Below, piece by piece: positions 23,929-36,285 of a DNA stretch of 64,000 nucleotides (position 1 is its first letter; each line of letters opens with the position of its first letter). The stretch is taken from the NCBI RefSeq assembly GCF_051014445.1, contig NC_135147.1:24828479-24892478 (forward strand), given 5' to 3'. Source of the DNA: Colletes latitarsis (Eukaryota; Arthropoda; Insecta; Hymenoptera; Colletidae). The notes under the pieces were generated by a model, which did not search any database, was not told where the DNA came from, and saw only the letters and a list, made by a program, of their open reading frames with translations. The translations under genes were made by a program, and so were the position numbers.

Positions 23929-26900
23929 ACAACCCCATTTTGTGAATTTAAAAATAGTCATTACTTCTATTAATTGTATAGTCAAATATAAGATATTAAC
24001 CACCCCTTTTTTCCAATCTGGTAAACGTAAAAATAATTGCTACTTCTCCATCGAACGTAACGTTGAATATAATACACCTCTGGCCTTATTAGGATACTTA
24101 GAACCATAAATTGCGACGAGTCTAGACGACGCATGAAACTCGATGAGTCGTAATAAAGGACACGCGACTTGACCATTAACAATTTTGTTTAAAACCGACA
24201 GATCAGCTACAATTTTACAATCTCGCTAGTCTAGTCCTATCATTAATGGTTCACAGTTACGACCTACGCTCATACTTTTCTATACTTTCCACCGATGTTC
24301 GATATAACTGTCCCCGAGAAGCAACCCCCGATATCATCGATTAATTTCATTACTCTGCTTCTCGAAAAGTCGTTCTCTCTCAGATTTTAATGGGAGAATG
24401 GAGAAATTTCTAGGTCAGAAACGCAAACTTTCCTCCGCTGAAAGTTTCGAAAGTTTCGTATAGAAACGTTTACGGTGTAAATTGAGACTGTTTAAAGGAA
24501 GGCTTTAGATAGGAAAGGTAGATTTCCCGGATGGAAAATGCTCGAAGCAAAGACTCCTCGAGGATCCTGGCTGGAAGATCGCGCCGGCAACGGGATCGAA
24601 TTTCCTTTGACCCTCTCGTTTCAACTCGTGCCCCTTTTTTTCCCCATCCCCTTCCGCGCGTGTCCGCGCGCGTAACTAACCCCCCCCGTGAATAAAAAGT
24701 TCAACGGGGCCTGCCCGACGCTCGACGTCGATTTACTAGGCCAGTCGGGTCGATGCATGGCGTCGTTGCTCCATTTTTCGTCCGCGCAACCAGCAGAGAT
24801 TAAATGGACTCCCATGTTTGCTGGCCGCGAGTAATCCGTGTCTTGTTTCTGGTCTTCGACGCGCCGACACCGACTGCTGACCCACTTTTCCATACTAATT
24901 GCTTTCAAATATCAGTCTTGTGCCTTTGGCGGGAAACGGATCGAGTTGGGATCCGCTGATGGTCAATTCCAACGTTTCCAACGTTTTGAAATTATTGCAA
25001 GATAACCCTTGCATGGAAATATTTGAGAAATCGAGACTTTCGCGAGGAAATTCCCTGGATTAAAATGGGAATTTATTGAATAGAAACTTTCAGGTGAAAG
25101 GTTTTCGGAAATAAATAGAACTCGAAAGCTAGGAATTTTAGGCCAGATAGAAATACAATACATTTTAGAGGAATTATTATTTTAATAACAGACATTTCAT
25201 GCGAATTTTTTAACTAGAAATTCAGAAATTTCAAAAAGCTTTCCATTTGTATGTTATGAAAATTTGTACAGTCTATTAAAAATGGGTTTTCAAGGGAGAA
25301 CGCGAGGTTCTAGTACTGAAACTTCCACGTTAGAAACACGGACTCTCATAGGGGCAATTTTAAACGAGAAAGAGCATATTTACGTAGGGGAGGTTTTAGC
25401 TAGAACATTGAGCTTATTTAGAGAAATTTTTATGAAATATAAACGCTCAACGGAAAGATTTCAGATAGAAAATGAAGATTCTTTAAAGAAATTTTTAAAT
25501 TATCAACGAAAATGGAGACTCTTTAGAATGTTTGATTACAAATGTAGACTTTTGATGGAAAAATTTGAATTTAGGATGAAAATTTTTATGCGAACTGGGT
25601 AAATGAAAAACAAAAATCTCCCATATAGTTTTACGAATGTTTCCACGTACTTTGTTTCTGGCCAGCGAAGTTTCGCGCGAAACAAAAGCGCAAAGGAACG
25701 CACGGGAAACTGGTTTTTTCCAAATATTTATTTAACATGCAAGCCAGTTTTGATTTTACGCGTTGCAGGTTCGTATCCCCGTAGGAAACAAAATTCACGG
25801 GGGACGGGATCTACGGACGTTTTATTATTTCACCGCGAGCGTATATTCATTACACGATTTCGAAATTTGTACGACAAACACGCGGGACGCGCGGCCCGTA
25901 CTCATTTCGTCGTGTTTATCGCGACTGCAAGCCGATTCATAATTGCACGAACAAACGAAAAACCCTGGAAAACGCCCACGGTTTTTCTTCCCCCTAGTCT
26001 TTGAACTAGCGACGAATTAGTTGTGCAAACAGTCGCGAACTAAATACCGACAAATACAGCCAAGTTATCCTCGAAACGTTGGGCAAACTTCAGAAAATAC
26101 ATAATACAGTCTCGTTGTTTTATGTTCTTCGCGTGGCTCGCTGAATCCTTATTTAAATATCTAAAACAATCGTTCGAGGTTCATAAATCCCAATGTCAGT
26201 TATAATTCTGAACATAATCTTTATTTAGATATGTGAAATAATTGTTATTAGTTCATTTAAATTTCAATATGGAACGCATCTCCTGTGTATCTAGTTGCTC
26301 TAGTTAAATTCGTCTAAACTTGCAGCTGTTGATTTTAATTTCTATTTAGAAGTCGAGTTTCAAATTAACGAGATTTTATAGTACGTATATTTCAATTAAT
26401 TATCGATGGAGTAGCGTTCCATTGCTGGAGCATTTTTAGAAAATTACTTTACGTACGCCGTTTCGAGCGATTGGCCCGGCCGTGCGTGGATTCGACGGGA
26501 AAAAGATTTCGTGGGAACGTGGACAGACACGAGCCGCGTTTCATGCTAATCAAATTAACAGCGAGCACGCGGGCCACGGGAACCTATGAAATCGAAATCA
26601 GCCGATCGGACGAGTAAAATATTCATCGAGCGTCGCGCGATAACTGCTAACTCGCGAGGTCCCAAAGTAAACGTCGATCCCTCCATTATACGCGTCACGA
26701 TCGTTCCTCGAGAACATCTTTGCAACACGATAATAAACGTCCACGGAACGAAACTGTCCCCGGTTGCGTTATCAGGAAACGGATAATTCGATAAAAGAAA
26801 ATCGAAAGTTCGTGACGAGAAGGCTAACGAAAGATGGGAACTTTGCTGCGACAAGTGTTTAACTACCTTAACAATTTCTCCTTTCCCCTTCCTAGGAACT

Positions 26901-27147
26901 TTGTCGATTCCATTCGAGCTGCGAAACGTGACGGCGACTTTATCGAAGCAAAGAGAAACTCGTAGAAATTGTGTATTTCGTTGTAGCCGAGAATATAAAC
27001 GTTTAGAGAAATTCAGATGGTCCATCCAGTCGTGGTTGGTTCTTGCCAGACACTTCTGGATTCTTCAAAGCTTGTTTATTGTAACCTATGTGCATCGAGC
27101 AAAGAAATTTAATGGGGGGGTTTTTTTTTTGAGAATATATAACCTTT
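23929..27147. other. Unique DNA with a purine-rich, quasi-periodic stretch
   Basis: Between about 24.4 and 25.6 kb the + strand is rich in A and G and repeats loose variants of GAAACTTTnnAG and GAGACTCTTTAGA. The 112-codon frame at 25264-25602 falls entirely within this stretch. It is charged (Lys/Arg/Glu) with no known motif, and I attribute it to the composition. CpG-rich unique DNA occupies 25.65-27.1 kb. Confidence 0.4.
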
Positions 27148-28133
27148 GGAACGTTTCAAGATCAATGGTGATAAGTTTCAACTGTAGTGGCACTCAAATG
27201 GAAGGTTGAAATGACTTACATGTTGATAATTCCAACTTCAATCACTCCTAAGTCGAGATTGTCAACGTCAACGGTCTCCAAGAGATAAGTTTCAACTGCA
27301 ATGGCTCCCAAATCGAAGGTAGAAATGACTTACAAGTTGATAATTTCAACTACAATGACTCTCAAATCAAGACTATCAACACTAGGTGTTTGCAGTCTAA
27401 GAATTCGAACGTTTCAACATCAATAATGTCCGAGTGATAAGTTTCAATTCTAATGGCACCAAAATGGAAAGTTGAAATGGCTTGCAAGTTGATAATTTCA
27501 ACTCCAATCACTCTCAAGTGAAGACTATCAACACTAGGTGCTTCCAAGCTAAGAATTCGAACTTTAACGATACTCAATTCGAACGTTTCAACATCAGTGA
27601 TGTCCAAGCGATAAGTTTCAACTGTAATGGCACCCAAATGGACGGTTGAAATGACTCACTAGTTGATAATTTCAACTCCAATGACTCTCAAGTCAAGACT
27701 ATCAACGCCAACTGTCTGCAAGCTAAGAATTCGAACTTTAACGATTCTCAGTTGGAATATTTCAACATCAACGATGCCCAAGCGATAAGTTTCAACTGTA
27801 ATGGACCCAAATGGAAGGTTGAAATGATTCACTAGTTGATAATTTCAACTCCAATGACTCTCAAGTCAAGACTATCAACGCCAACTGTCTGCAAGCTAAG
27901 AATTCGAACTTTAACGATTCTCAGTTGGAATATTTCAACATCAACGATGCCCAAGCGATAAGTTTCAACTGTAATGGACCCAAATGGAATGTTGAAATGA
28001 CTCACAAGTTGATAATTCCCGCTCCAATCAGTCCCAAGTCAAGACTGTCAACATCAATGATACTTAATCCGAATGTTTCAACATCAGAGGATAAGTTTCA
28101 ACTGTAATGTCTCCCAAGTAGAAGGTGGAAATG
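27148..28133 (+). repeat. Satellite C array, block 1 (about 173 bp)
   Basis: Anchors of the type GTTGAAATG or GTAGAAATG occur at 27205, 27319, 27471, 27645, 27818, 27991 and 28125. The standard spacing is 173-174 bp, with shortened units at both edges. The units starting at 27645 and 27818 are nearly identical. Within each unit TTCAAC returns several times, each followed within about 12 bases by CAA, so the unit was built from shorter repeats. Most units carry an in-frame TGA at the anchor. Confidence 0.95.
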
Positions 28134-29894
28134 TTCTGTGACAAAATAATACTCGAAACGGAGTCACCTTTTATTTTTCCTCTCGTGGCACGGGAACTTT
28201 GCCTGGGCCGATTTTGTCAAATTACCGCGGCCATGTTTTACATTAGGAAGGAGTCCGAAATGAATTGCAGCCATCTTTCAGGGCCCCGTCCGTCGTCCTG
28301 GCTGACGAAATCGTTTCCCACGCTCGTAAAGCTCCTCGCCGTTGAAATTTCCTGGCGAAGCCGGAATGCGTAGCGGGACGTTCCGCTTCCGTGGCGCTTT
28401 CATTGAATCGATCCGGCGTAATAAAAGATACTCAGCCGACGATTTATTATCCCCTCGTCGCGGCGAACACTCATAATGCTCGTCGTACCGCGCTATTAGG
28501 TTTTTTTTAGAACGTTTAAAGCGCTCCGTCTTCCCTCGAAATTTTAGTTTATCGCCGCCCTGGCGCGGGCATTCTTTACGCGACTATAATTGCATCGTAA
28601 GCACGGTTAGGCTGGATGTTACAAGCTTTTTACGCGCACCTGCTTGCCAGATTCTCTGCCCATCCTTCACCCTTTAAATTGCTACCATCGTCCAGGAATC
28701 TCTCCCTGAATTAGTCGAACGAATCTAATCGAACCTTCGTAATTACATTAGGAATTTAATTTTATTTTCTGTAAAATAGTTTCAACGAAACTGAAATCCG
28801 TGATGATCGAAAATATTTTTGACTAACCAATCCAAGGAATCTATATTATAATCTCGATCGTGCAAATGCGTTTAATATTCGGCATTCCGTTCTGAATGAA
28901 TAGTAAATTCATCGGCGACGTTTCGCTCGCGAATATCGACGAATTTAATTATATTTATCGGCCATTTTAATTCGCGTTTAATACTTCAAAGCGAATCGCG
29001 ACGTAGGTTTCTATTCAATTCCGCGCCGTACGAGTCGGAAGAGTAAAACCAGCGAGGGCAGAGGAATTGTATCGCTGGAGTTTCGAGGAAACAAACCGCA
29101 AACAATCTGCGGGTCGTGTGCTTTTTTTTTCGCTCGTTGGGGAAATTAAAGCTCTGTTCCATAACGAACTCTACGGAAAAAAAATAACAGAATTTCACCC
29201 CCTCCCTCCACTCTTTCTAAAAAAAAAAAAAAAAAATATTCTGGCTATCCTCCTGTCGATTCGTTTCGAATTCCGAGTTCGCATTAGAACCAGGGCGACA
29301 GCGTCGAAGTTAAACGAATTTCCGTGTGAAAAATTAAGCCTTTTGAATCCGTACAGGGAGTAATTGTCGAGCGTGGATTGTTCTAGAGTTACGCAACGGA
29401 TATCCTCGAAATCTGGGTCGATTTTTAAATATTTATGACCATCACACGCGAGCCGCACGTCGAGCAGAACAGCTTGCGAGGAAGCGCTGGCGTGAACAAT
29501 GATGATTTATACACGTACGTTGCACGGTCATAAATTGTGCATTACAACATGCACGGCCCGTAAGTTATGTGCCCACGGTTATGTGTATAAGACTAGGAAA
29601 AATTCGTTGACGCAAGCTGCCGCTGCTTTATTCGGTGATGATATTTACTGCCACACCGGGTTCGAGTTTAAAAGTACTTTAGAGACTGTCACGGTGATGT
29701 TGCCCTGACAACTTGCGTACACCGATGCTGTGACTTTTATAACTATGTATTTGTCCCACGAAACCGCAGTGAAGTAACGTGAAACGCTTCGAGGTCGTGG
29801 GGAGTCGTAATAACGGTGATTCTTGACTGCACGAATTTTATAGCGACGATTAAGATATCTAGAGATTCGATATTTAGGATTATCTGAATGGGAG
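28134..29894. other. Unique DNA between the two satellite C blocks
   Basis: This is CpG-rich unique sequence with no recognisable gene. It includes an 18-A tract. Frames of 60-98 codons are present without motifs. Confidence 0.45.
29219..29236 (+). repeat. Poly-A tract (18 A)
   Basis: Eighteen consecutive A follow a pyrimidine-rich stretch. It could be a retroposon tail, but no flanking duplication was identified. Confidence 0.8.
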
Positions 29895-30856
29895 GGCTGA
29901 TTTCTGAGTTGACAAGATTGGATTCAACTGTGATGGTCTGCAAGTCTATAGTATCAACTCCATTGGTACCCAAATGGAAGGTTGAAATGACTTACAAGTT
30001 GATAATTTCAACTCCAATCACTTCCAAGTCAAGACTATCAACAGTAGGTGCCTGCAATCTGAGAATTCGAGCTTCAATGATACTCAATTCGAACGTTTCA
30101 ACATCAATGGTGTCCAAGTGATAAGTTTCAACTGTAATGGCTCCCAAATAGAAGATAGATATGACTCACAAGTTGATAATTCCAACTCCAATCACTTCCA
30201 AGTCAAGACTATCAACAGTAGGTGCCTGCAATCTGAGAATTCGAGCTTCAACGATACTCAACTCGAATGTTTCAACATCAGTGATGTCCAAGTGATAAAT
30301 TTCAACTGTAATGTCTCCCAAATAAAGGATAGAAATGACTCACAAGTCGACAATTTCAACTCCAATCACTCTCAAGTGAAGACTATCAACACTAGGTGCT
30401 TCCAATCTAAGAATTCGAGCTTCAACAATACTCAACTCGAACGTTTCAACATCAGTGATGTCCAAGTGATAAATTTCAACTTTAATGTCTCCCAAATAGA
30501 GGGTAGAAATGACTCAGAAGTCGACAATTTCAATTCCAGTCACTCCCAAGTCAAGACTATCAACACTAGGTGCTTCCAAGCTAAGAATTCGAGCTTCAAC
30601 GATACTCAACTCGAATGTTTCAACATCAGTGATACCCAAGTGATAAATTTCAACTGTAATGTCTCCCAAATAGAGGGTAGAAATGACTCAGAAGTCGACA
30701 ATTTCAACTCCAGTCACTCCCAAGTCAAGACTATCAACACTAAGTGCTTGCAAGCTGGGAATTCGAACTTTAACGATACTCAACTCGAACGTTTCAACTG
30801 TAATGGGACCGAAATGGAAAGTTGAAATGGCTTACAAGTTGATAATTCCAACTCGT
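29895..30856 (+). repeat. Satellite C array, block 2 (174 bp, 58 codons)
   Basis: Anchors at 29981, 30155, 30329, 30503 and 30677 are spaced exactly 174 bp, with a final short step to 30821. The unit is the same as in block 1, in the same orientation. 174 is a multiple of three, so one frame continues through all units. The central units read GGTAGAAATG or GATAGAAATG where the outer units read GGTTGAAATG, which removes the stop codon. Confidence 0.95.
29986..30825 (+). other. 279-codon open frame inside satellite C (coding doubtful)
   Basis: This is the longest open frame of the window. It runs from the codon after a TGA at 29983-29985 to a TGA at 30823-30825. A GTG at 30118 is one possible start and no ATG start is convincing. 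The product would be 58-residue repeats, each made of shorter FN-x4-Q-[VIL] segments and rich in Asn, Ser and Gln, with several N-x-S/T sequons per repeat. No signal peptide, membrane segment or known domain is seen. The frame exists because the unit is 58 codons long and the central units lost one stop. I consider non-coding satellite more likely, but a repeat protein is not excluded. Confidence 0.15.
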
Positions 30857-32050
30857 TTGGGAAATTGTTGAATATGCTAACGATGTACAAGACGACCAAA
30901 ATTCTACAGACTGCACCGTGAACGGAGTAATTAGTTCTGATTGAATCGCAGCGGATAGGCATGCACTACCCGTGGCGAACTCAATTTTAGCTATGCAATT
31001 ACGATGCGTCCCGTAACGGTGTGACAAATTGCCATTTATGCGGAACTGTAAAATTCGATTAACTAGTCTGTTTGTTAAGTCGCGTTAAATTGGGGTTTAA
31101 CGTTCGGTCCTTTGTGATGGCGACGGCCTAAAGAAACATCGTTACTACCCAATTCGCAAATTATGAAACATAAATTAAAAGTGTAAAATAAATCTCAAAT
31201 TTTTCATTCCAAATATTTGTCAGGGTACTAATTAAACTTCTACAGGCACATTAGGGTGGTAAAGTTTATCGAATCGAAAATATTGTTTACTATACGAATA
31301 AACATTTACCAACAATAAAAATACAAATTTTCTCCAATTCTGTGGTCGAATGAAAATAACACTTTGTATATCATAAATTGATACCAAACTTTAGAATAAG
31401 GTAATTTAAGTGTAAATAGTTGAAGATACGATATAATAATTTTTAATATATCTCTGAGGAGGTATTATTCAATTTTGCACACTTTGCATAGGTCATTTAT
31501 AATTTTGATACATCGGGTACGTATAAAGCGTCGCGTTTAGTATTATTAATTTCTAGAATATTTCGGATTCGCCGGGCGTCATAAATCCCAGTTACGTTAA
31601 TCCGTATTTATTGTAACAAGAAAGTACAATCCCCCCAAAAATAAAAACGAGTGTCTCTTCTTCCGCAGCTGTCAGAATGTTCTTATTGCAGAAAGAGGGC
31701 GAATTTATGGTTACTTTCCATTACTCACCGGCTTTGTTCTAGGACCAATGAGGAAAGGGAAGGGGTCGTTTAATTCCCGAAAAAATTCCGGGAAACTTGT
31801 ACCGAGATATAACCCCGACCCCGAGGGATTCTGCGACAGAGTTTACACGGTCCCATAAACTTCTTTTCGCTCGTGTCTTCGGTCATCGCGCAGGAATTGT
31901 CACATTACACGATGCTTTTCTTCCTTCGATAGCAAAGATTGCAATCTTTAAACGAAAAGAAATTTTTTTTAGTGGCTGTAGAATTATTATTTCTTTATGT
32001 ACTTCAGAACCATTAATTCTAAACGACACAGTGCACGAAAGTGCACATAT
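30857..32050. other. Unique, mainly AT-rich DNA
   Basis: No repeat was recognised. A pyrimidine tract ending in CAG at 31668 is followed by 33 open codons, but there is no donor before the stop, so I do not call an exon. Confidence 0.4.
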
Positions 32051-32972
32051 ACAGGGTGTTCGGCCACACCTGGGAAAAACCTTAATGGGAGATTCTAGAG
32101 GCCAAAATAAGACGAAAATTAAGAATACCAATTTGTTGATGAAGGCTTCGTTAAAGAGTTATTAACGTTTAAAGTTCCGAGTGTAGTGAATTTTTTTCTC
32201 GAAGGTGGTTAGGATTTCGGGGGTATGTATAATGACCAAAAATGATTGTAATTGCCCACTGTAACTAAATATAATTTTTTCAGAAGGATTTGAAATTTTT
32301 TTTTTCGCCGAAAAATTTAGGCACCTACCCCCTATCGATTTTTCTTAGACATTCGTTTTTCATTTTTAGTAATTTTGTTTGACGCTGTACAGAAAAGTTG
32401 TCTAATACTTTTTTGTAGGTACCCATGGGCTCTACTTCAGAAAAAAGTTTCATTGAAATATATTGGCTATTGTAAGAACTACGGCTGTTTGAAAATTGGA
32501 CTATTTTCATGGGGTTTTTCTAACTTTACAGGGTCAAGGAACAACTTTTCGAATATTTTTGCGATTTCTACATATTCTACATTAAAATACGCGTCGTTTG
32601 CTTTTTTAAACATTAAAATCGTCCAATCCGTTCAGAAGTTATGACGTTTTAAAGATTCGCATGAAAATTCAGTGAAACATATCGACGCTATGGTCAGACA
32701 TGAAATTTTCGGTAATCAATTTTTTTCTCGAAACTGAGTAGGATTTCGGGGGTATGTCTGTTGACCAAAAATGCTTGCAATTGACCCCTGCAACTAAAAA
32801 TAATTTTTCCAAGACGATTCGAAAGTATTTTTTTTTCACCCAAAATTTTCAGCACTTACTCGAATTTTTTTCTCGAAAGTGGATAGGATTTCAGGGGTAT
32901 GTGTATTCACCAAAAATGATTGTAATTGATCCCCACAGCCGAAAATAATTTTTCTAGAACGATTTGAAATTT
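32051..32972 (+). mobile_element. Family A element, right end missing
   Basis: The left inverted end is intact (TACAGGGTGTTCGGCCAC), with TA at the junction. It is followed by GAGATTCTAGAGGCC, the GAAGGCTTCGTTAAAGAG motif, one internal unit, both core parts and about two more units. It stops near GAACGATTTGAAATTTT without the right inverted end. Core sequence is close to the 22.7 and 52.5 kb copies. Confidence 0.8.
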
Positions 32973-34829
32973 TCTGTATTTTATGTAAATTCCATAATAC
33001 GATTATTGCTTTTCCCCGACTAATTACGAAACGTTTTTAATTGACGCGATCGGCAAAATCCCCGGGACCATCGTAATAACTCGATCCCGGTCGATTCTCG
33101 AAAAACAGAACGCGTCGAAGTATCAGTGAAAAATAAACATCGGAACGTCATCGTGAAACGATTGGGAAACCCAACACGCAACCGTTGCACCACAATTAAC
33201 ACCGATTGTTCGTCGCATCATTCGGTCGAAAAAACGCAATTTGTCGACGACAAACTGCCTTCATCATCATCGTCGATACGCACGCGTCGATGGGATTTGC
33301 ATACCGAAATTCGACGTTCATTTTTCCCCCTAATTTCCCGCCACCCGCGAGCCCCGACGTCGCTCTCTTCCCGTTACAGCCCGCGATTTCTGTCGCGACT
33401 CGTCCGGCGAAAAATTAACGTCGTACTTCGTTTAATCAGCGAACGAAATCAGCTGAATGTAAACGAAGTAATCAGCGACGATTGAAGTGGCGCTGGCTCG
33501 GCCCGTTTACGCGAAATCCAATAACCGCCGTGTATCCGGCGTCATAAATTTCCATTAGACTGTTTGCTGGGTTATTTTCTCCGAGCGGGCATTACGTTTC
33601 CGCCGCCCACCGTGGCCGAAATTATTTATGCAACCTGCGTTCCACCGGCGAAGGAAAATCGCGACGTCGACCGCGCTACGAACGATCATTTTTTAATAAA
33701 CCACATTATTAACGATTTTCGACGCGAGCAAGTCTGTGAAATTCCCAAAACACGAACGACGTTGGTGTTCGTTGGAAATTGAATATTACTTCGGTGGTGA
33801 ATAAATTTCACTTCATTTCGATACGAGCAACGTTTGGTTATCCTACGGTAACACGATCATTCGTAATTATTTTAAATGAAGTGAAAATTGTTGAAGATGG
33901 GGTATCGAACAACACGAGATATTTTATTTGAAAGTGAAATTTAATTCTGTATTATTATTTTGTAATAAACATATCTGTAATTATTACAGGAGATTGTTAA
34001 TTTAAACGTAAATTCGTACTTTAATTAGAGTAACACTTGAGATTTATTATTTTCTCTTTGAGAATTTTGAAGGTATCGATGCATGTGATATTTGAGATAT
34101 TGTAACTGAAAGAAATACATACGTTCGTAGTGTTGGATTTAACGAGGTCTATCGTTAGATATGGAGCGGAAGAAAAAACTGAAAGATCGGGAATCGTTCT
34201 GGAAACGTATATTCGTTACTGGTAAAAAGGGAACGAGACGTTTTGACGTTTCGGTGACTGGTTTCGAGCTGTCGTTATACGTCTACGGGTTTTCAATTTT
34301 TCCGGTTCGATGTCAGCCGTGGAGACGTAGAATACATATTTTATGCGCGTTCTCGTAAAAGAGACCGCGCTCCGCGACGACGACTTTTAACCCGAGATTC
34401 ATAAATATTCGTTTATGAGGCGTGCCTTCCGGTCGCGATCGAGTTACAGTTTGTACATTGACAGAGTCAGGAACGGGTTCCCAACAAATATTTGCAGGAA
34501 TGTTCATTGGGGATGAAATTGGCCGATGGAAGACTCGATCCTTGACTTACAGAACGATCGAATGTCTATAAAAATATATAAAACGTCGATTTAGTAAAGA
34601 ACCGTCAAATTGATTCGATTCTAAAGTCTTGTGTCTGCTTCAAAGAATTGTGAACCTATAAATAAAATTTGAACCAGAAAAATAGGAGTAAAAAATGTTT
34701 ACATAATACGAAATTTATTAATCGATTCATTAAAGAGTTTATCAATAAAAATTTTACATTTGTTAGGTATTCGAGACAAATTTCGAAACGACATTGTCCA
34801 GTTAATTGTTTAGAATGATTTCTAACAGT
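32973..34829. other. Unique DNA, CpG-rich to 33.8 kb
   Basis: No gene or repeat was recognised. The frame at 33126-33485 (+, 119 codons) is Arg/Ser-rich and overlaps others. AT-rich DNA follows from 33.8 kb. Confidence 0.45.
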
Positions 34830-35540
34830 CTAACAACGCGTATTAAAAATAGTTAAATTTTAAATGCATGCAGTTTCGAAACTATTAGTGTTTTATTAAT
34901 TATTAAGCTATTGTTAGCGGCGGCAAAGCTTCCCCTTTAAAATGGTTTTTCGTTTTTGTCGATCCGACTTCCCGTTTTCGAGATATCGTAATTTATGTAA
35001 AAGGTAATTTCTTCGATTCGACTATCTGTCTCTTCGTCTAACGCTCGGACCTCCTTCTCGCTCCCGCGACACGCATCTCAGAACAGTCTCGCAATGCGTA
35101 TTAAAAATACTTAATCTTTAGACGCTTGTAGTTCTGAAACTACTAGTGTTTTATTAATAATTGAGACATTGTTAGAAGCGGCAAGGCCTCCCCTTTAAAA
35201 TGGTTTTTGGTTTTTGTCGATCCGACTTTCCGTTTTCGAGATATCGTAATTTATGTAAATAGGTAATTTTTTAAAAATTCTCTTATGGCGCTTCTCGTGT
35301 TAAACCGGACTACCAACGCGTATTGAAATTACTAAAACTTTAATTACTTGCAGTTTCGAAATTATTAGTATTTTCTTCATTATTGGGCCATTGTTAGCGG
35401 CGGCAAAGCTTCCTCTTTGAAATGGCTTTTGGTTTTTGACGATCCGACTTCCCGTTTCGGAGATATCGCAATTTATGTAAAAGGTAATTTTTCTTAATTC
35501 GACTATCGCTGTCTCCGTCTAATGCGTCGCGTCGGGCCTC
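34830..35540 (+). repeat. Repeat G, three units of 222-258 bp
   Basis: GTTAG anchors lie at 34913, 35171 and 35393. Each unit shares a GCGTATT-AAAT start, then CGGCAA-GC-TCC, then TCGATCCGACTT and GAGATATCG, then AATTTATGTAAA. Units 1 and 3 end with a CGACTATC plus GTCTAA tail that unit 2 lacks, which explains the different spacing. Confidence 0.85.
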
Positions 35541-35593
35541 CTTGTCGCACGTTGACCCACTGACCGAGTGAATGAGCGACGTCACGTTTACTA

Positions 35594-35641
35594 TTTACTA
35601 CGGTCACGTGTGGTCAACGGCCTTGACGAGGCCGTAGTAAA
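35594..35641. other. Inverted repeat with CACGTG in the loop
   Basis: TTTACTACGG (35594-35603) is the exact reverse complement of CCGTAGTAAA (35632-35641). The 28-base loop contains CACGTG and a smaller GTCAA/TTGAC stem. It lies immediately after the repeat G block and could be a folded transposon end or a transcription-factor site. Confidence 0.55.
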
Positions 35642-35789
35642 CAAACGCTTCGGACGCTTCTATTTCCGGAACTAGCCACCGCATCGACTTGAAATTAAAA
35701 TCGCCATATCTCCGGAACTAATAAAGCTATCGACTCTCACGAACGCTCATTTTAAAGGGCATTTCATCCCCTATCCAATGAGCATAACT

Positions 35790-36285
35790 ACATTTATAAT
35801 GTATGCTGTCTTCTATGTTTATTTTGCAATTTACTTTGACCCTACATACCCAAAGATGTTTCAGCAATTCCAATTGATTATACGATCGGTGTGCGATAAA
35901 ATTGTATCACAAATTGTTCATTTAATTGAAAATTAATTTAAATTCATATACACGGTTGCACAATTACTAACTACGAAACAAAATTCGTTTTCAAAGACGT
36001 TTAACCTTTCTATCCGATGAAAATTAAAACACTTCGAGTATTAATGAAACTTGTTAGAATTATCGCTCTTTAACAGACGCAACTCAAATTATCTCCCGTT
36101 GTACTCGAATCAAGAATATGTCTAGCATTTGAGCTTAGCACCAGCTACTATAATTTTTGCTGTCTTCTATGTTTATTTTCACATTTACTTTGACGCTACT
36201 TACCCAAAGAAGTTTCAACAATTCCTATTGATTATACGACCGGTTCGCGGTAAAACTGAATCATAAATTGTTTCCTTAATTGAAA
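35790..36285 (+). repeat. Two-copy repeat, 344-bp spacing
   Basis: GCTGTCTTCTATGTTTATTT occurs at 35815 and 36159. Both are followed by TTTACTTTGAC, then CCCAAAGA-GTTTCA, then TTGATTATACGA, then AATTGAAAA. About 140 bp is shared at each place, with unrelated sequence between. Confidence 0.8.

Noticed and set aside
25264..25602. 112-codon frame with a protein-like charged product
   Set aside because: It coincides with a purine-rich, quasi-periodic stretch. Lys, Arg, Glu and Phe are what AAA/GAA/AGA/TTT-rich DNA gives by chance.
31669..31770. Acceptor-like tract followed by 33 open codons
   Set aside because: No donor before the stop and no partner exon in phase. Open length is within chance.
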